Shown: piece by piece, positions 1-8,121 of the stretch
Layout of the letters: each line of letters starts with the position of its first letter
How positions within the stretch are numbered: position 1 is the stretch's first letter
Assembly: GCA_963771505.1 (NCBI GenBank)
Contig: CAVYTO010000001.1
Location: 186,001-250,000 of the forward strand
Reading direction: 5' to 3'
DNA length: 64,000 nt
From: JAJPHW01 sp963771505
Lineage (GTDB): Bacteria > Acidobacteriota > Terriglobia > Terriglobales > Acidobacteriaceae
The notes under the pieces: generated by a model
The model's database searches: none
Told to the model about the DNA's origin: nothing
What the model saw: only the letters and a program-made list of their open reading frames with translations
Position numbers and translations under genes: made by a program

Positions 1-755
1 ACCTCATCATTATTGCCGCGCGACCGTCGATGGGTAAGACCGCATTCGCCATGAACATTGCGGAGAATGCGGCGATCATCGATAAAAAAGTTGTAGGCGT
101 GTTTTCGCTGGAAATGTCGAATGAAGCGCTGCTGCAACGCCTGCTCTGTTCCGTGGCGCGAGTGGACTCGCACAAATTCCGTACCGGTTCGCTCTGGCAG
201 GACGACATGCGCAAGATTTCACACGCGCTCGAGCAACTAACGCATGCGCCTATCTTCATTGACGACACTCCTGGAATTTCCCTGAGCGAGATGCGCGCCA
301 AAGCGAGGCGGCTGCGGCAATCGCAAGGCCAACTCGATCTCATCATCGTGGACTACTTGCAACTCATGTCCGGTGGATCGCGGCGCTACGAAAACCGCAC
401 GCAGGAAGTCTCAGCGATATCGCGCGGATTGAAAGCCTTGGCCAAAGAAATGGCAGTTCCCGTGGTCGCGCTTTCCCAGCTAAGCCGGGCTCCTGAAAGC
501 CGCGGATCTGGAGATCATCGTCCGCAGCTTGCCGACTTGCGCGAGTCTGGATCAATCGAGCAAGACGCCGACGTGGTGGCTTTTATCTTCCGCGAAGAGG
601 TGTATAAGCCGGACGAGCCGGAACTTGAAGGAGTGGCGGAAATTCTTATCCGGAAACAGCGAAATGGGCCGACTGGCACGGTAAAGCTGGCATTTATCAA
701 GAGTTCAACCCGGTTCGAAAGCATGGCCTATGGCGGCGATGCCGGAAACGAATGA
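1..755 (+). CDS. dnaB: Replicative DNA helicase DnaB, C-terminal part (5' end outside window)
   Basis: The open frame enters at base 3 with no start codon, so only the C-terminal RecA-like ATPase domain is present. The Walker A motif (ARPSMGKT) lies at the very edge, followed by the Walker B segment LIIVDYLQLM and the arginine-rich loop VALSQLSR, all diagnostic of DnaB. In the cell this ring hexamer unwinds DNA at the replication fork using ATP. About 250 residues are visible, which fits the C-terminal half of a roughly 450-residue DnaB. The missing part is the N-terminal domain that contacts DnaG primase. The 3' end is intact, closing with a TGA. No downstream gene lies on the same strand for about 1 kb, so it is probably the last gene of its transcript. 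Confidence 0.95.
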   Translation, partial: LIIIAARPSMGKTAFAMNIAENAAIIDKKVVGVFSLEMSNEALLQRLLCSVARVDSHKFRTGSLWQDDMRKISHALEQLTHAPIFIDDTPGISLSEMRAKARRLRQSQGQLDLIIVDYLQLMSGGSRRYENRTQEVSAISRGLKALAKEMAVPVVALSQLSRAPESRGSGDHRPQLADLRESGSIEQDADVVAFIFREEVYKPDEPELEGVAEILIRKQRNGPTGTVKLAFIKSSTRFESMAYGGDAGNE

Positions 756-1121
756 GCTTGGATTCCTACACTTTGGAATCTGTGGAAAATTTTGTGGAAC
801 GGTGAGCCGTGAGGCTAGCTACAGGCTTCGATTCTCTGTTGTCGACGTAACATTCAAGTTGCACCCGGTCCTCATGAGACTGATTACACACAACTTACAC
901 TGAATTTGATCGGCTGAATTTGGCCCTTAAGGCAAAAACTGTATTTGCTTGCAGCTTTTGGAGATTTACACATTATTGGGGCATGTCCCAACGGTCCCCG
1001 GCCCCTATGAGCCCGTCTTAGAACGCTTAGATTGCGAAATTCAAGACGGTTTTGTGCGGATTGCCGACGACTTTCGAGCGCCTACCGAAGGAAGGGGATT
1101 CACCACTCGACCGCGAGCGGT
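756..1121. other. Intergenic stretch with no supported gene
   Basis: This gap lies between dnaB and the convergent small membrane-protein gene. A plus-strand frame from a TTG at 949 stays open into the opposite-strand gene but has no ribosome binding site and resembles nothing I know. No tRNA, hairpin with a T-run or promoter stands out. Confidence 0.4.
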
Positions 1122-1424
1122 TCAACGACCGGTGTCAGCTTTCGCGGTGCCGCAGGAATGCGTCCTGAACTCGGCGTATTGTTTTTCCAGGTCGTCGTAC
1201 TCCGTTTTCAATGGAGCGCACTGGGCGTCATATTGAGCTTTCAACGCCGCGTAATTTTTCTGCACCTGATCGTATTGCGACCGCAACGCTGCGTATTGAC
1301 GCATTTCCTTGTCGTACCGCCGGTTTGCCAGTACGACCTCCGCAAGAAAAAAGGCAATTAGCACCAGGTTCCAAACGATGCTTGACTTCCATACGCTGGA
1401 GTTTCCGCGTGGTTGCTCGTTCAT
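1122..1424 (-). CDS. Small membrane-anchored coiled-coil protein, unknown function
   Basis: A 100-residue protein. A polar N-terminus of about 16 residues is followed by one hydrophobic helix (roughly residues 17-33, VWNLVLIAFFLAEVVLA). A strongly heptad-like charged segment runs to about residue 90, with repeated YAALRSQY / YAALKAQY / LEKQYAEF units. This gives a single-pass membrane anchor with a cytoplasmic or periplasmic coiled coil, in the general style of FtsB/FtsL-like proteins, although no specific family can be claimed. The start is supported by AGGAGAG a few bases upstream of the ATG on the minus strand. It points toward dnaB without overlapping it. The function is unknown. Confidence 0.6.
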   Translation of the reverse strand: MNEQPRGNSSVWKSSIVWNLVLIAFFLAEVVLANRRYDKEMRQYAALRSQYDQVQKNYAALKAQYDAQCAPLKTEYDDLEKQYAEFRTHSCGTAKADTGR

Positions 1425-1789
1425 TCAACTCTCCTGCTTCGCCGCACACTCTATCACGGGGGGGAGGCCGAAGTATTGGGTCGGCTGAGGCTGACTACTC
1501 CGGGCAGCGTCGGCAAGGAGGCGGGAATTTGGGAGCGGGCAAAGTCGAGAATGCTCCACTCTGCGACGCCCCCATCGGCGAACGTTTCGAAGAACACCCG
1601 ACTTAGGGCTGCGGAACTTCACATAGTTCACGGCACGAGGCCTCCGCAGCGATTCGTTCGACCTTTGGGATGCCCAACGGCGGCTCGCCGCTTTCCAGTT
1701 TGGCAAAATTTCTTACGACGCTGATACAATTTGGGCGTTCAGGCGGGTAGCGATCAACAACGTGAACCGCTTCCAACATCAAAATTGTT
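1425..1789. other. Intergenic stretch with no supported gene
   Basis: This gap separates the small coiled-coil gene (reading left) and the broken DUF1624 gene (reading right), so it should hold both promoters. Open frames here are arginine- and proline-rich shadows without ribosome binding sites. I see no RNA gene or repeat. Confidence 0.35.
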
Positions 1790-3011
1790 ATGTGTGCCCG
1801 GCTCAATGCTCCGGCTAACATCGATTCGCCATCGCGGATCGCGTCGATTGACTTGATTCGTGGCGCAGTGATGGTCCTGATGGCGATCGATCACGTGCGC
1901 GTTTTCTCGGGCCTTCCGGCTGGGGGCCCTACGCCCGGAATTTTCTTCACCCGCTGGATCACGCACTTTTGCGCACCAGCTTTTATATTTCTCGCTGGAA
2001 CGAGCATCTTTTTCTACGCGCGAAAGCACAGCGATGTGGCGCAGTTCTTGATTGTCCGCGGTGTCTGGTTGATCTTGCTCGAACTCACCGTTGCTTCGCC
2101 TCGCCTGGACGTTCAATTTCGATTTTGTACATTACGAAATGGCCGGCGTGATCTGGGTCATTGGGTGCTGCATGATCCTGATGGCGCTTTTGGTTCACCT
2201 GCCGCTTGCAGTTGTGGGAACGATCGGAATCGTCATCATCGCCGCCCACAACCTGATGGATTCGCACATGGGCAATCTGCTGGATGGAATGGATGCAAAC
2301 AAGTTCTCTGGGCTATGGAAGATTGTTTATGTCGGATTTTTTGCGGGCCCGGTAAATTTTGGGCCGAACGGGCCGAGCCTCATCGTGCTCTACTCGATCG
2401 TTCCGTGGATCGGTGTGATGGCCGCCGGATACGCTTTCGGCAGCATTCTGGCGTTGGAACCAGCTCGAAGGAACCGGTTATGCCTGGCGATTGGCATCGC
2501 AGCCATTGCGCTGTTTTTTGTTTTGCGCGGATTTAACTTGTATGGCGATCCGCGCCCGTGGCATGCCGTGGCGCAGGCGCAGAATAGTCGTCCGCCAATG
2601 CCGAGTTGGCTTTCGCTTTTGAACACCTCGAAATATCCGGCCTCGCTGGATTTCTTGCTGATGACGCTAGGGCCCATCATTGCGCTCATCCCGTTGCTCG
2701 AAAATGCGCGCGGCGCGGTGACGCAGGCGATCACAATCTTCGGGCGGGTGCCGTTTTTCTATTATGTTCTGCACATCCCGCTAATTCATGCGTTAGCCCT
2801 GGTCGTTTCGAAAATCAGGTTGGGATACGTGAGTCCATGGCTGTTTGCGAATCATCCGATGGGAAATCCAGAACCGCCCGACGGATATGTCTGGAGCTTG
2901 CCGCTGCTCTACCTCGTCTGGGGAATCGCGATCGTGCTGCTCTACTTTGCCTGCCGCTGGTTTGCCGGAGTCAAGGCGCGAAGAAAGGATTGGTGGTTGA
3001 AGTACGTCTAG
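1790..3011 (+). pseudogene. DUF1624-type membrane acyltransferase, broken by a single-base frameshift
   Basis: The first frame (from ATG 1790) carries the typical start of DUF1624/heparan-alpha-glucosaminide acetyltransferase-like proteins: IDLIRGAVMVLMAIDHVR, then TRWITHFCAPAFIFLAG and RGVWLILLELT. Homology then jumps to another frame at about 2090 (LRLAWTFNFDF, AGVIWVIGCCMILM) and continues through several more membrane helices to the stop at 3011. The total length is 1222 bases, one more than a multiple of three. Removing one base near 2090-2093 restores LELTVLRLAWTF and a protein of about 406 residues. The family has about ten membrane helices and is thought to move acyl groups across the inner membrane onto sugars. 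It is either a real inactivation or a sequencing error, since the rest of both frames is well conserved. Confidence 0.75.
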
Positions 3012-3197
3012 GCGGGGCGGCAAGCCCCTCAGGCAGGCGGTTTGAATAGGCCGCACGCCTAATCACATACTTGGTCCGCCCAACGGATGCATTGCCCGAC
3101 GCGAAGTGGGTCGCAGTAACAGATCATGCGAAGTCAATCTTGAACCTTTGAGCTTTTGTTGCGGGACGCGTGTGCAGAATTTGCGCGACTCGGCGGC

Positions 3198-3236
3198 AAA
3201 GAAAAAGCGGGCATCTGCATTTCTGCGATGCCCGCT
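3198..3236 (-). terminator. Rho-independent terminator for the phosphodiesterase gene
   Basis: A perfect 10-bp stem (AGCGGGCATC / GATGCCCGCT, 3206-3215 and 3227-3236) encloses an 11-base loop. On the minus strand it is followed by a T-rich run (complement of AAAGAAAAA). It lies about 20 bases after the stop of the minus-strand gene that ends at 3257. On the plus strand it is followed by TAAGTTTTT, so it may act in both directions. Confidence 0.8.
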
Positions 3237-3256
3237 AAGTTTTTCTACGCACCTGA

Positions 3257-4990
3257 TTACTTCTTGGATGAGAAAAGCCCCGGCAGCACTTCCGTGCCTT
3301 GCTGCTGAACTGCCTGCAGGCTGGACGGATTAAGACCGAGGGCTTCCAGAATCGTCGGAGCAACCTGCGCTGTCTGAACTGGAGTAGTGATGGTCTTGGC
3401 CGAAATGCCCGGGTTCGAGACCAGAATCATCACGTTGGTATCGTCGTGCGCGAATCCGCCGTGTTCCGCCTGCTTGGCGGTGCTTCCGGAATATGTCACG
3501 CCAATGTTGGACGTAACAATGATGTCCGGTGTGCGCGAATCTCCCACGGGCGAAATGCCCGGCGCGTTAAACAACTGGTTCAGCGATTGTCCCCAGAAGA
3601 TTTGACCAATACCCGCGATGTTTGCGGACGCTGGCGATTGCGTCTCCAAGATCTGAGCCTCGGAAGCGGCGTTACACGAGCTGCTCAACCAGAGCAGGGA
3701 AACGTCGTCTTCCGTCGGCCCGATCTGGCCGCCGGCGTTGGATTCGGAAGCCGGCAAGCAGCCATCAATCAGCCTGCTGGGCGACGTCGTAACCGGGCCG
3801 GAGGCGCTGATTCCCGCGTAGCGTTGGGAGTCGATCGGGCTCTGACCATGTTTTGCGGTGATGATGATCAGGGTTGAATCGCTCAATCCCTGCTTTTGCA
3901 GCTCAGTGACCCAAGATCCGATCGCCGCGTCGACGAACTGGATTTCGTTCAGCAGGTTCGAGCTCGGCGTGCCAGTCGCGTCCAAATAACCGCCGCTGCC
4001 GAGATTGGCCTCGATCAGCTTTTGTCCGACGCTCACAGTCTGAAAGTTCATGCCGAAGACTTCTGGCACCTGGGTCTTCTGCTTGCGGTTGTGGTTATAG
4101 CCGTCGATCTCATTGAGGATGGCATCGACTTTGAGGGTGTCATAGCACTGGATGTTTTCGAAGCTGTTGGTCCAAGCCGTTAGATCCGCATTCTTGTCGC
4201 GAATCGGACTGCAGGACGCACCCAGTACAGTCTTGATGCCGGGCAGCGCAACCACGTTTGAGTTGATCTCTGGAGCGTAGAAGTCGTCCAGATTGGTGCC
4301 GTCTCCGGGCCCGGAAACCGCCGAATAAGCCGGATGCTTGTCAGACCAGGCGGTGTAGCCCTTGGCGCCGTGGATGACACCAAATATCGTATTCGCCCGG
4401 ACGAAGTTCCATGGGTAAACCGGGGCGCAATTGTTAAACGGGTCACGCTCGAGCCGCGTTGGATCGATCGAATTGATACCGCCGTCGCCATTCTTGGTTT
4501 CGATGCCGTCGATGCCGTTCAGGAATCCCTGGTTCTTATCGATGCCTTCCTCGTACTCCGTGGAAGTGCCGTTGGCTACGTTGGCGATGCAGGAACCGCC
4601 CGCCAGGCCATTGCCCGTGGTGTTCTGCGGAGGAGCGAGCACGCGGTCGTAAGCCACATCGTAAAACGCACCGTGCAAGCGGGGTGTGCCGCCGGTAACG
4701 ATCGTCATCAGGCCCGGAAAAGAATCGGAGGGCCGCGACGTGCTGGTGTCCAGGTAATTGACAGCGGTCTGGCCAAGCTTCGCCAGGTTCGGGCAATAGG
4801 GCTGCCCGCCGTTGACTCCGGCCACTCCCTGCGAGCAATTCAAATAATCGACTGCATGCATGCCGTCAATGCTCACAAGCAGGACGCGCCGAATATGGTT
4901 GCCCTGGTTAAGGTTTTCCTGCGCCACAGCGCCGGATGTAAGAAGAATCATTGTGGCAACAGCTGAGCACAGCAGTGTTCTGGTTTTCAT
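3257..4990 (-). CDS. Secreted alkaline-phosphatase-superfamily protein (type I phosphodiesterase/nucleotide pyrophosphatase-like)
   Basis: A 577-residue protein with a clear Sec signal peptide (MKTRTLLCSAVATMILLTSG, cleavage likely after AVA). The mature part begins with the superfamily metal-binding strand VLLVSIDGMHAVDY. The nucleophile region SRPSDSFPGLMT, the SDKHPAYS segment and the C-terminal HGGFAHDDTNV histidine motif follow. Such enzymes hydrolyse phosphate mono- or diesters with two metal ions in the periplasm or outside the cell. The motif that is usually (S/T)xDHG reads TAKHGQSPID here, so the aspartate ligand appears to be lysine, which could lower or change activity. Cysteine pairs suggest disulphides, fitting export. 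It is a single-gene transcript with its own terminator. Confidence 0.8.
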   Translation of the reverse strand: MKTRTLLCSAVATMILLTSGAVAQENLNQGNHIRRVLLVSIDGMHAVDYLNCSQGVAGVNGGQPYCPNLAKLGQTAVNYLDTSTSRPSDSFPGLMTIVTGGTPRLHGAFYDVAYDRVLAPPQNTTGNGLAGGSCIANVANGTSTEYEEGIDKNQGFLNGIDGIETKNGDGGINSIDPTRLERDPFNNCAPVYPWNFVRANTIFGVIHGAKGYTAWSDKHPAYSAVSGPGDGTNLDDFYAPEINSNVVALPGIKTVLGASCSPIRDKNADLTAWTNSFENIQCYDTLKVDAILNEIDGYNHNRKQKTQVPEVFGMNFQTVSVGQKLIEANLGSGGYLDATGTPSSNLLNEIQFVDAAIGSWVTELQKQGLSDSTLIIITAKHGQSPIDSQRYAGISASGPVTTSPSRLIDGCLPASESNAGGQIGPTEDDVSLLWLSSSCNAASEAQILETQSPASANIAGIGQIFWGQSLNQLFNAPGISPVGDSRTPDIIVTSNIGVTYSGSTAKQAEHGGFAHDDTNVMILVSNPGISAKTITTPVQTAQVAPTILEALGLNPSSLQAVQQQGTEVLPGLFSSKK

Positions 4991-5366
4991 AGATTCTCTG
5001 TGAATCTCCTTTACGCTCCACGTTATCCGCGTCGTGTTACGCGTCCATGAACCATCTGTTAAATTCCCGTGTACAGCGGGGTGGAAAAGAGGTTCAGCGC
5101 CGGCGCTGAGTTGACCGAAGGGAGACAGTATTGAATTGCCGCGTGGCTTTAGCGCTTACAACATCCGCACAGATTCTCATGAGAAAGCGAACTTCCAGCT
5201 TGCACTCGCTCGCAACTCAACTGGCGGATGGTGAGGGTCTTTGTCGTGACATTTCCGCGCTGACGATTTGTCCTGAAAGGAACGTTAGAGCGACTTGCAC
5301 ATCTAAAGCAGATTCCTCGCTGCGCTCGGAATGACAAGGTGTAGGAGAGGGTGAAGACGGTGACTT
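4991..5366. other. Intergenic region containing one dispersed repeat copy
   Basis: This gap lies upstream of the phosphodiesterase gene and downstream of lepA; both are on the minus strand. The only recognisable element is the repeat at 5308-5341. The short plus-strand frame at 5131-5334 runs through the repeat and has no ribosome binding site. Confidence 0.4.
5308..5341 (+). repeat. Dispersed intergenic repeat, copy 1
   Basis: A 34-base sequence beginning GCAGATTCCTCGCTGCGC and ending GGAATGACAAGGTG matches 24562-24595 with one mismatch. The inner part (CTCGCTGCGCTCGGAATGA) is a widespread bacterial intergenic repeat known for producing spurious peptides such as SFRAQRGICF when translated. 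It is not coding. Confidence 0.75.
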
Positions 5367-7175
5367 CTAATCGCTGCTTTCGCCGACTTTTAGAACGGCA
5401 AGAAAGGCTTCCTGAGGGATGTCGACGCGGCCTATGCGCTTCATGCGTTTCTTGCCTTCTTTTTGTTTTTCGAGGAGCTTGCGTTTGCGGGAAATGTCTC
5501 CGCCGTAACACTTGGCGATGACGTTCTTGCGCATAGCGTGCACGGTTTCGCGGGCAATGATTTTTGCGCCGATGGAGGCTTGAATCGGCACTTCAAACAT
5601 CTGGCGCGGAATGAGTTCGCGCATCTTTGAAACCAGCAGCTTGCCGCGCTCGTAGGCGACTTCGCGATGCACGATGATGGAGAGTGCGTCCACCGGATCG
5701 CCGGCGACCAGGATGTCCATTTTCACCATCGGCGATTCCCAATATCCGGCGAGATGGTAGTCGAGTGAGGCGTATCCGCGGGAGACGGACTTCAGGCGGT
5801 CGTAGAAATCGAGCACGATTTCGTTGAGCGGCAGTTCGTAATGCAGCATCACGCGCGATGAGCTGACGTATTCGAACGTCTTCTGCTTGCCGCGTTTCTC
5901 TTCAACCAGCGCGAGAATTCCGCCGACGTATTCTTCGCTGGTAAGAATGGTCGCCATAATCACCGGCTCTTCGATCTTTTCGATTTCGCTCGGATCGGGC
6001 CAGCGCGAAGGATTGTCGACTTCGATAAGCGATCCGTCAGACTTTGTAATTTTGTAACGCACGCTAGGCGCGGTAGTAATGAGGTCGAGATTGAACTCGC
6101 GCTCAAGGCGTTCCTGGATGATGTCCATATGCAGCAAGCCGAGAAAGCCGCAACGGAAGCCGAAGCCCAGCGCTTCGGAACTTTCAGGCTCATAGAAAAA
6201 TGACGAATCATTGAGCCGTAACTTTTCGAGAGCCTCGCGCAGTTGGGTATGGGCGTGCGAGTCAACGGTGTAGAGCCCGGCAAAAACCATGGGCTTGATT
6301 TCTTCGAAGCCAGGCAGGGGTTCGAGCGTTGGATGGGATGCATCGGTGATGGTGTCGCCAATCTTCGTGTCGGCGACGTTCTTGATGTTGGCGATGAGAA
6401 ATCCGGCTTCGCCGGCGAGCAGTTCGCCGATGTCGACTGGTTTGGGCGTGAGCACGCCGAGAGTTTCCGCGTCGAAAACGCGGCCGTTCGACATCAGCTT
6501 GATCTTTTGATTTTTCCGTATCGTGCCTTGGACAATCTTGACCATTACGATCACGCCGCGATAGGGATCGAACCAGGAATCGAAAATCAGCGCCTGAAGC
6601 GGGCCATCGGGATTGCCTTTGGGCGGTGGTACGCGCTTGACGATGGCTTCGAGCACATCGGGCACGCCTTGACCGGTTTTTGCGCTGATGAGGACGGCGT
6701 CGGTGGCGTCGAGTCCGACTGCGCCTTCAATCATTTCCTTGGCGCGCGGAATGTCGGCGCTGGGAAGGTCGATCTTGTTAATGACCGGGATAATCTCTAG
6801 TCCGTTATTAATCGCGAGGTAAGCATTGGCGAGAGTCTGCGCTTCCACTCCTTGCGAAGCGTCGACCACCAGCAACGCGCCTTCGCAGGACGCCAGCGCG
6901 CGCGAGACTTCGTAGGAAAAGTCAACGTGGCCGGGCGTGTCAATTAAATTGAGTTGGTAAGTCTGGCCGTCATGTGCTTCGTAAACCATGCGCACAGCGT
7001 GTGCCTTGATGGTGATGCCGCGCTCGCGCTCCAAGTCCATGGAATCAAGGACCTGGGCCTGCATTTCGCGGGCGGTTAACGAACCGGTCAATTCCAGCAG
7101 GCGATCGGCGAGCGTAGACTTTCCGTGGTCGATATGCGCGATAATCGCGAAATTTCGTATGTGTTGCGAATCCAT
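5367..7175 (-). CDS. lepA: Elongation factor 4 (LepA), back-translocating GTPase
   Basis: A 602-residue protein, the usual LepA length. The G domain is complete: G1 AHIDHGKST near residue 14, the switch segment RERGITIKAHAV, G3 DTPGHVDF, G4 NKIDLPSAD and G5 SAKTGQG. Domain II, the EF-G-like domains III and V (GFRCGFLGLLHMDI, EPVIMATI) and the LepA-specific C-terminal domain with CYGGDISRKRKLLEKQKEGK follow. EF4 binds stalled ribosomes and promotes back-translocation or assists initiation under stress. The ATG is the natural start, since IRNFAIIAHIDHG is the typical N-terminus. The gene is divergent from maf, with about 100 bases between the starts. Confidence 0.97.
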   Translation of the reverse strand: MDSQHIRNFAIIAHIDHGKSTLADRLLELTGSLTAREMQAQVLDSMDLERERGITIKAHAVRMVYEAHDGQTYQLNLIDTPGHVDFSYEVSRALASCEGALLVVDASQGVEAQTLANAYLAINNGLEIIPVINKIDLPSADIPRAKEMIEGAVGLDATDAVLISAKTGQGVPDVLEAIVKRVPPPKGNPDGPLQALIFDSWFDPYRGVIVMVKIVQGTIRKNQKIKLMSNGRVFDAETLGVLTPKPVDIGELLAGEAGFLIANIKNVADTKIGDTITDASHPTLEPLPGFEEIKPMVFAGLYTVDSHAHTQLREALEKLRLNDSSFFYEPESSEALGFGFRCGFLGLLHMDIIQERLEREFNLDLITTAPSVRYKITKSDGSLIEVDNPSRWPDPSEIEKIEEPVIMATILTSEEYVGGILALVEEKRGKQKTFEYVSSSRVMLHYELPLNEIVLDFYDRLKSVSRGYASLDYHLAGYWESPMVKMDILVAGDPVDALSIIVHREVAYERGKLLVSKMRELIPRQMFEVPIQASIGAKIIARETVHAMRKNVIAKCYGGDISRKRKLLEKQKEGKKRMKRIGRVDIPQEAFLAVLKVGESSD

Positions 7176-7273
7176 GGAGTGTGCGGCTGGTATTGATTCT
7201 AACAGGCGATAGTGGGAGGAAATTCGCGCGAGACACGAGCGCGAACGTATCTGTGAATTAACATTATGAGTCT

Positions 7274-7837
7274 ATGTTGGTGCTTGCGTCCGCATCGCCG
7301 CGCCGCGCTGAAATTTTGCGCAACGCCGGAGTTCCCTTCACCGTGTTGGCTTCAGATGCCGAAGAGAAGATCGGCTCAGGCGAATCGCCACGTGCGTGCG
7401 CGGAACGGCTGGCCCAGGCAAAAGCAGTCGCAGTGCATAAAACGCGGCCTGGCGACTACGTATTGGGCGCTGACACGCTCGTGATCGTGAACGGCGAAAT
7501 TTTGGGCAAGCCGAAAGACGCCGAAGATGCGGCGAGAATGTTGCGGCTGCTTTCAGGGCGATCGCATCAGGTGATCACTGGAGTTTGCTTGATCACGCCG
7601 CGCGGGGTCCAAGATATTACATCAGAAGGCACGCTGGTGATGATGACGGAAATCGGTGCGACGGAGATTGAAGAATACGTTCGCTCCGAGGAGCCGATGG
7701 ATAAAGCCGGAGCATACGCGATACAAGGCCGGGCATCGCGCTACGTCACTAGAATTGAAGGGGATTATTCAAACGTGGTCGGACTGCCGATGGCGGTTGT
7801 GTACAGGTTGCTGAAGCTTCGCGGATTTCAGTTTTGA
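7274..7837 (+). CDS. maf: Maf-family nucleotide pyrophosphatase (dTTP/UTP-type)
   Basis: A 187-residue protein matching the Maf/YhdE family in length. It carries the N-terminal SASPRRAEIL signature, the catalytic ADTLV motif near residue 68, GKPKDAEDA, and the C-terminal QGRASRYV / GDYSNVVGLP segments. The family hydrolyses non-canonical or methylated nucleoside triphosphates to monophosphates, keeping them out of nucleic acids. It can also delay septation when overexpressed. It faces away from lepA and meets tatA tail to tail with only 4 bases between the stops, so no room exists for a separate terminator between them. Confidence 0.93.
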   Translation: MLVLASASPRRAEILRNAGVPFTVLASDAEEKIGSGESPRACAERLAQAKAVAVHKTRPGDYVLGADTLVIVNGEILGKPKDAEDAARMLRLLSGRSHQVITGVCLITPRGVQDITSEGTLVMMTEIGATEIEEYVRSEEPMDKAGAYAIQGRASRYVTRIEGDYSNVVGLPMAVVYRLLKLRGFQF

Positions 7838-7841
7838 CGAG

Positions 7842-8030
7842 CTAGATTTTCTTGTCAGGGTCGGCCGGATCTTTCGGCGCGTTCGGATCGTCTTTCATCG
7901 AGGACTTGAAGTTTCGAATTCCCTCGCCAAGCCCCTTGCCGAGGTCGGCGAACTTTTTAGGTCCGAACAAGAGCAGCGCGATCCCAATGATCAGAAGCAG
8001 ATGCAGCGGTTGAAATAGTCCCTCTCCCAT
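7842..8030 (-). CDS. tatA: Sec-independent protein translocase subunit TatA/TatE
   Basis: A 62-residue protein with one N-terminal membrane helix (LHLLLIIGIALLLFG), the hinge FGPKKFADLGKGLGEGIRNF (amphipathic helix), and a charged, proline/aspartate-rich tail. This is the standard TatA layout. TatA oligomers form the pore that passes folded, RR-signal proteins across the inner membrane. At least two Tat-type precursors are encoded in this window (starts 54077 and 62199). The start at 8030 is chosen because AGGGGG lies just upstream. An in-frame ATG at 8051 would add seven atypical residues. No tatB or tatC is adjacent. Confidence 0.9.
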   Translation of the reverse strand: MGEGLFQPLHLLLIIGIALLLFGPKKFADLGKGLGEGIRNFKSSMKDDPNAPKDPADPDKKI

Positions 8031-8121
8031 GTTTCCCCCTGAGAGCCGCAATCCTCGGCCTGGTCAAAGTCTAGGCTCAGGTCAGTGGCGAGTCAAAGAA
8101 ATCTGGCGTCGGACCGTGAAA

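Noticed and set aside
949..1236. Plus-strand 95-residue frame after dnaB
   Set aside because: It starts with TTG, has no ribosome binding site, and runs into the better-supported minus-strand gene.
3299..3877. 192-residue plus-strand frame opposite the phosphodiesterase gene
   Set aside because: It is arginine-rich and antisense to a well-supported gene with recognised motifs.
5131..5511. Frames on both strands around the dispersed repeat
   Set aside because: The peptides come from the repeat itself (SFRAQRGICF type) and from the lepA 3' end out of frame.
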